A stretch of DNA of 64,000 nucleotides from Allium sativum (lineage: Eukaryota; Streptophyta; Magnoliopsida; Asparagales; Amaryllidaceae): NCBI GenBank assembly GCA_030737875.1, contig CM060924.1, forward strand, positions 149,042,197 through 149,106,196, written 5' to 3'. Under the pieces are notes generated by a model, which made no database searches, was not told the origin of the DNA, and worked only from the letters and a program-made list of their open reading frames with translations. The position numbers were made by a program, and so were the translations under genes. Position 1 is the first letter of the stretch, and each line of letters starts with the position of its first letter. This document shows positions 58,929-64,000 of the stretch, piece by piece.

Positions 58929-59833
58929 ACCCTAATACCTAGCCTAAACCATCATAAATCAATCCTACAACTAGGTTATGCCAAAATGTTTAATCATGGC
59001 CTCCACCCTCTTGTCATAGCCTCCATCTTCATTCATATGAGAACTCCTAAGCTTGTTTGAGAGTTTCTAAGTTTGATTCAAGGCCAAAGTTCAATCTTTC
59101 TTCATCAAAGCAAGGATCTTCTTCCTATTTCTCTAGGGTTTTCATTGGAGCTTATTATTTGGAGGTTTTTAGAGTTGCTAGTGGCTTCGTCTCAATCTTA
59201 TTATATTTTATAAGTCTTCATAGCATTGTAAGCCCTATTCTACTCTTAGATTCTAACTATGAAGTTAAATATGACACGTTGCAAGTTTGAGTTTGGGCCT
59301 AAGTATGATTTGTGCTTTGATTCTATCATGTTATGCATAGATTTATCCTATGCATGTTTGTAAAGCTATCACCTTGACTTTGTGCATGGAAAGCTATGAG
59401 CTTTGATTTGAAATGTTGCATAAAGCAACATGGAAACTCTAATAACCCTTATGTTATCTTGCATATGATGTTATATGCGAATCACTAGCTATCATCCCAT
59501 GTCATTTATGACCATGTTTCACCTATTTTACTAAAGTTTGATATCATGCATGTTTTGAGGCTTATAATGTAATATGCAAGTTTATGAACACATTTGCCTC
59601 ATATGCCACCATGTTTAACTTGTGGCCAAACCTTATTAATTATGTCATGCTTCTAAGTTCCCTCTTTGAGATCTATTTGCGTTTATGCGAACTTACATGC
59701 GATGGGGTTACGTTATAGGTAAACTAAAATGACATAAAAACATGACTTGAAAAGATGACATGTGATTATGCTTGAAACATGAACATGAACTTGGACATGA
59801 CTTCTAGAAAACATGAGAATGGCCAACTCGAGG

Positions 59834-60011
59834 TTGGGTTGAGTTTGTAGCATAAATCTACCCGGAACCGACCGGCTTAACTAGTGGCTAAAAGCAATAG
59901 GACCCAATGTGAGTAGTTGGTCATGTCGCACTTGAAACCCGAGGTTAGACTAAGTTGTGGTGTAAAGCTACCCGGACCCGCCCGGCTTAACTAGTAACTA
60001 CAACAAGGTCT
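59834..60011 (+). ncRNA. Tandem doublet of long stem-loops in E
   Basis: Stem 2, GTTGTGGT (59954-59961) with ACTACAAC (59997-60004), and its outer TTAGACT/GGTCTAA keep pairing through G-U wobbles. Stem 1, GTTTGTAGC (59843-59851) with GCTAAAAGC (59887-59895), has one mismatch and one wobble. Confidence 0.5.
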
Positions 60012-61233
60012 AATGTGAGAGGTTGGGTGCATTAAATTAATAAATGCCACATGATAGGGTTAAGTCATGGACCACTTGAATACTTAACCAATTAAACACG
60101 ATGGGTTGATAGGGTTAAGTCATGAACCTTGGGTACACTTAACCAACTTGATACTTGATTGGATAGGGTTAACCACGTTTAACCCGTTAGAAACCCTAGT
60201 TACGTGGTTCTTTTCACCAGTAACCCTCTTGGTTGTATCAGGATACCCTAGGGACTAGGCTAGGGTGGGGCACGATTACTGGGCTGACATGTAAGCGACC
60301 AAAACGACGGCTGAGTAGGTGCGCCGGTGTAGGTTCAGGCGGACTGTGGTCGTGCACATATTCCGGAGTTGAAAAAGCAGACACGGGAACCAGTAGGTTT
60401 AGACTGTGCGTGCTTGATTTGTGTCCGTGGTTGGCACCCTAGGGCTTGATACACCCTAGGGTGGACCTAGCATAGTTTGACTACACTTCGTGATTGGGCC
60501 GTATGACACCGACACTTGACGAGTTAGGCTTTTAGGGAGCCGATCGACTAGACCATGTTGTTGGACCTTGATTTAGGTCATCTCATGATATTGGGCCACG
60601 ATTGGGCCAAGGGATCACTTCTTGTTTATACTTGACATGGGTTGGAATACTAGTACACTTGGTGCAAAAACTTAACCTTGTACATACGATGCCACACTTG
60701 ATCTATCTTGTTAACATTTCACCATGCCAGTTATCACCCTATGTCTCATCTCTGTTTTACATGTCCAGTTAACTTTATTAGTTTTTATGCTAATAGTAGA
60801 TAGGACTTACCAGTCTTTTGACTGACCCATTTTCTTTCGCCTCTTTTCTTTCGTTCCCCCCCCCCCAAGCTTTTCAGGGTGGGAACACTAGCACCTAGCT
60901 TGGATCTTTAGCTGCTTTTCTAGATAGCTCATGTACAGTTTGGACTTGAGCTGGCTATGGCTTTATTCTACTTTGGGGATAGTTACTTTATGTGTTTTTC
61001 CAGTTTCCCGTTTATGTTTCTAGACCTTGTTTTGTGGGAAAATAATGACCAGGTACTTTGATGTAACTTGACTATGGTTTTGAAATGTTTGTTTTTAACC
61101 ACTGCTTTATTTACTCTGTTTTTACTTATATGTTCTGTCTTGTGATATCTGCATGCATGTTTACCTTGTTTAACACCCCTCCAAAGCTAGTGTGCTTGCA
61201 AGAGTGACATTGGCGGAGGTGGGGTGTTACATT

Positions 61234-61245
61234 TGGTATCAGAGC
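61234..61245 (+). promoter_or_regulatory. Element E primer-binding site (tRNA-iMet type)
   Basis: TGGTATCAGAGC, two bases after the 5' LTR. Confidence 0.96.
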
Positions 61246-61426
61246 ATAAGGTTTTACTAGACCGGACAAAAGCTTTAAAACCCTTTTGAAAAACTATTTT
61301 CAAAACAAATTAAGTATTTTCCAAGAAAAATATAGTTTATTTTAAAAGGCTATTCCTCAAAAAGCCATTAGCACCATCCTTTGTTTCCTCGTTCTAAATC
61401 TTTTTTTTTTTTTACTTTTTTTCAGC

Positions 61427-62460
61427 ATGGCCGATCTTAACCTTCCCGAGGGAGTAACCATTCCCGGATGGTTCCGGAGGTACTTGGAAGCTAGGGCCAA
61501 CGATGTGGGCCCAGCAAACACCCCCACCGTATCTGAGGTTCCTCCTCCCCCTCTTCCTCCTCAGCATCCACAAGCAGATTTCGTAAAGGTTTGCAAAGAC
61601 TTTAAGGCGATGGGTAGCAAGAATTTTATTGAGACGGAAACTTTTATTGAGGCGAGAAATTGTTTAAAAGAAACTAAAGATCTCTTCGCCATCTTTGATG
61701 TGGAAGACCGTAGAAAAGTTCTATTGGCAGCATGACTATTGAAAGAGGAAGCTGCTTATTTGTGGGAGGTCACCAACGCTACTAGGCCTATAGAGACTTG
61801 GGCCGACTTTAGGACGAGGTTTGGGCTTAAGTTTCTATCTTCTGCTGAGGCGAATCTGCAATTGGAGAAGTTATATCTTTGAAGCAAGGGGACATGACAG
61901 TGGGGGAGTATGTGAATAAGTTTAACTAGCTTTCTCGATTCGGTTTGGACATGGTCAATACTCCCCAGAAGAAGGCTCTACACTTTGCACGAGGGTTGAA
62001 TGAGCCATTACAAGGTTTAGCCATGTCACATATACCCATAGGGGGCACTTTTGAAAGCCTAGTGGACATGGCATTGCTTCAGGGAGACGATAAGAATGGC
62101 AAGAAAGAAGTCAAGCCTAATGAGACTCAAACCAAGAAGGCGGACTCCAAGTGGGGAGGAAATCAGAGCAATCAGAACAACAAGAACAACAAGGGTAATA
62201 AGGCCAACAACAACAAGGCAAAGGACACAAGAAGGTGCAACTTCTGTGGGATTGTTGGGCACATAGCCAAAGATTGCAGGAAGAAGAAGAGGAAGTTGGG
62301 CGAATGCTTTCATTGTGGAGAGACTGGACACTTTAGCAAGGATTGCCCTAAGAAGCAAGGACAAGGGCAAGGGCAGAATCAGCATGCAGTACCTTCTGGA
62401 GGGCAAGTTCATGCTCTCAACACTGCTCCAGTTCAGAACCGAGGTAGTATTTCTGTAGAA
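61427..62460 (+). pseudogene. Element E gag, broken
   Basis: The start MADLNLPEGV matches C gag. TGA at 61733-61735 replaces a Trp codon, a one-base deletion near 61871 shifts the frame, and TAG at 61927-61929 replaces a Gln codon. After these, the frame is open through [11 protein letters not shown] and two intact CCHC knuckles ([28 protein letters not shown]). A Lys/Asn-rich linker precedes the knuckles, as in C. Confidence 0.93.
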
Positions 62461-64000
62461 AGCCTTGTTTACATTTCTGAATTTCCTGTTTGCACTTTAT
62501 TTGATTCTGGCGCATCGCATACTTTTATTTCTTCTGACATTGTTGAAAGTTTGCACCTAAGTACTAGTCTAGTTGAGGATCCCGTTAGTGTTTCAAATCC
62601 ATTTGGGGGTTCCGCCCATCTATCTATGATTTGTATGGATTTAAGGATTTCTATCTTGACCGTAGAATTCACATGTAATGCATATGTTCTCGGGTTCATG
62701 GGATATGGGTTGATTTTGGGCATGGATTGGTTGTCCAGTTATGGAGCCATTCTCGATTGTGAGCATAGGGTGGTGAGGCTCATGACTCTCCTCGGTAATA
62801 CCCTAGAGATTTCTTGCAACCGCTGGATCCCGTCATGTTATGTTATCTTGAATCTCTTGACTCGTCCATCGATGATCTGCAATCTGTAAGGGTGGTTCGA
62901 GAATATCCTGATGTCTTTGAAGATGTTAAGGGGTTACCCCCTAAACGAGAGATAGATTTCCGCATTTATCTTGTTGATAATGCCAAGCCAGTTTCATTTC
63001 CCGTTAGGCACATGGCCCCGCGAGAAAGAAGAGAGCTCAGTAAGCAAATCAAGGAGTTACTTGAGAAGAATTTTATTTGGCAAAGCATTTCTGAATGGGG
63101 TGCTCCTGTGGTGTTCGCTACTAAGGCGGATGGTTCGCTTCGTCTATGTGTTGATTATCGAGAGTTGAACAAGCTGACAAAGAAGAATAGGCACCGTTAC
63201 CGAGGATTGATGACCTCTTTGACCAGCTTGTTGCTGCCTCTGTTTTCTCTCAGCTCAATCTAGCCACCAGATTCCATCAGCTTAGAGTGACTGAGGGTAT
63301 TATTGATAAGACTGCGTTTAGGACTCCAGATGGATTCTTTGAATGGCTTGTCATGCCATTCGGTTTGACTAATGCACCCGCCTACTTCGTAGATTTGATG
63401 AGTAGGGTGTTCAGGGAGTTCCTTAACAAGTTTGTAGTTGTCTTCGTGAATGATATTCTGATCTTCTCAAAGGATGAGGAAGAACAAGCTAGACGTTTCA
63501 AGGAAGTGATGGATACGCTTAGAGCTCATCAGTTGAAAGCCAAATTCTCCAAATTCCATTTTTGGAGAAGGGAATTTCGGTTTCTTGGGCATATAGTTTC
63601 TAAGCAAGGCATAGCTGTGGATCTCGCGAAAGTGGTTGTGGTTCAAGACTGGAAGACTCCTAGGAATGCAACCGAAGTAAGAAGCTTTCTCGGTCTGGCG
63701 GGCTACTATAGGAAGTTCATTAAGGACATCGCTAAGATTTCAGCCCCTCTTACTAAGTTGACGAAGAATAACTTAGTCTTTGCATGGGACTTAGAGTGTG
63801 AGCTTGCTTTTAAAAGGCTCAAGAAGACCCTCACCACACCTCCAGTTTTGGCATTACCCGATGGCGGTAAGATGTTTACCGTGTACACCGATGCATGTGG
63901 CACGGGGTTAGGTGCTGTTCTGATGCAAGAAGGAAGAGTGATATTTTATGGGGGTAGGCAACATAAAGTTCATGAGAAGAACTATCCCACTCATGATTTG
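62461..64000 (+). pseudogene. Element E pol: protease, reverse transcriptase, start of RNase H, broken and truncated
   Basis: The protease motif [10 protein letters not shown] and LILGMDWLS are intact. Single-base deletions near 62825 and 63196 shift the frame; from 63200 the frame is open to the window edge. The reverse transcriptase has lost both kinds of catalytic Asp: motif A reads LNLATRFHQ (Asp to Asn at 63257-63259, with Gly to Arg nearby) and the catalytic box reads FVNDILIFS (Asp to Asn at 63449-63451). RNase H starts [15 protein letters not shown]. Several changes are G-to-A, as expected from decay of methylated cytosines. Confidence 0.93.

Larger units (their letters stand above)
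58439..61231 (+). repeat. Element E 5' LTR
   Basis: It runs TGTAACAACCCG...GGGTGTTACA. It carries the altered E2F-like palindrome (58688-58705), rearranged GTCGAC repeats (58713-58790), TATA box (58919-58928), donor-like GTAAGCC (59228), stem-loop doublet (59834-60011), CAGTC/GACTG hairpin (60811-60824) and poly-C with AAG (60857-60869). It lacks the acctattaagttaggt repeats and the atgcaagttta tandem units of C. Confidence 0.93.
58439..64000 (+). mobile_element. Element E: degenerate chromovirus related to C, right end outside window
   Basis: 5' LTR 58439-61231 (2793 bp), tRNA-iMet primer-binding site, and gag-pol from 61427 to the window edge. Left flank ATTTT (58434-58438) is the expected target duplication; its partner is outside the window. 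The coding region matches C closely but has nonsense codons, three single-base deletions and two altered reverse-transcriptase catalytic residues, so it is an older copy. Confidence 0.93.

Noticed and set aside
1..64000. Host protein-coding genes or tRNA genes
   Set aside because: All long frames are retrotransposon proteins or shadows. The tRNA-like GGTATCAGAGC strings are primer-binding sites.

Overview
The window is plant nuclear DNA made almost entirely of nested Ty3/gypsy LTR retrotransposons. I found no host gene. The plant assignment rests on three things: every primer-binding site is the initiator-tRNA-Met type (TGGTATCAGAGC); the Gag-Pol proteins are chromovirus type, with CCHC knuckles, DTGA/DSGA protease, F[IV]DD reverse transcriptase, HHCC/DDE integrase and a chromodomain-like tail (Tekay/Del-like by inference); and the LTRs are very long and AT-rich. 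A large, repeat-rich angiosperm genome is likely. The species cannot be told from this window.

Layout. (A) 1-11826, minus strand: coding chromovirus with LTRs of about 5.4 kb, left end outside the window. (I) 11827-14607, plus: LTR into which A inserted, followed by a 53-bp piece of a sister LTR (I', 14608-14660). (G) 14661-16957 plus 29088-30811: minus-type LTR split by F. (F) 16958-29087, minus: non-coding element with two 5.5-kb LTRs and a 1.15-kb interior, TSD TTATT. (H) 30812-31313 plus 58107-58438: LTR-like piece split by B. (B) 31314-58106, minus: non-coding element with two 5.2-kb LTRs and a 0.85-kb interior, TSD CTAGG, itself split by C and D. (C) 32437-43765, plus: complete, recently inserted chromovirus in one B LTR, TSD GTTAG, with three nonsense codons in gag-pol. 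(D) 53826-58100, plus: solo LTR of a C-related family in the other B LTR, TSD ATTAC. (E) 58439-64000, plus: C-related element, heavily mutated, running off the right edge. The clearest nesting chain is G > H > B > C/D, with H inside G inferred. Four elements (F, B, C, D) are framed by perfect 5-bp target duplications, so most of the insertion order can be read from sequence.

The most interesting layer lies inside the LTRs. Families that differ in orientation, coding capacity and most of their sequence share (1) a stem-loop whose stem sequence differs between families while pairing is kept; (2) a CAGTC...GACTG hairpin carrying TGACTGAC, which in C, D and E is followed by a pyrimidine/poly-C tract and AG, like a branch point plus 3' splice site; (3) a hairpin beside the polypurine tract; (4) in A and F, a covarying hairpin just inside the primer-binding site; and (5) arrays of family-specific short hairpins that fill much of the LTR length. 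The non-coding elements F and B keep these signals and no protein, as expected of parasites mobilised in trans by A- or C-like elements. All structural and functional readings are inferences from sequence read by eye.
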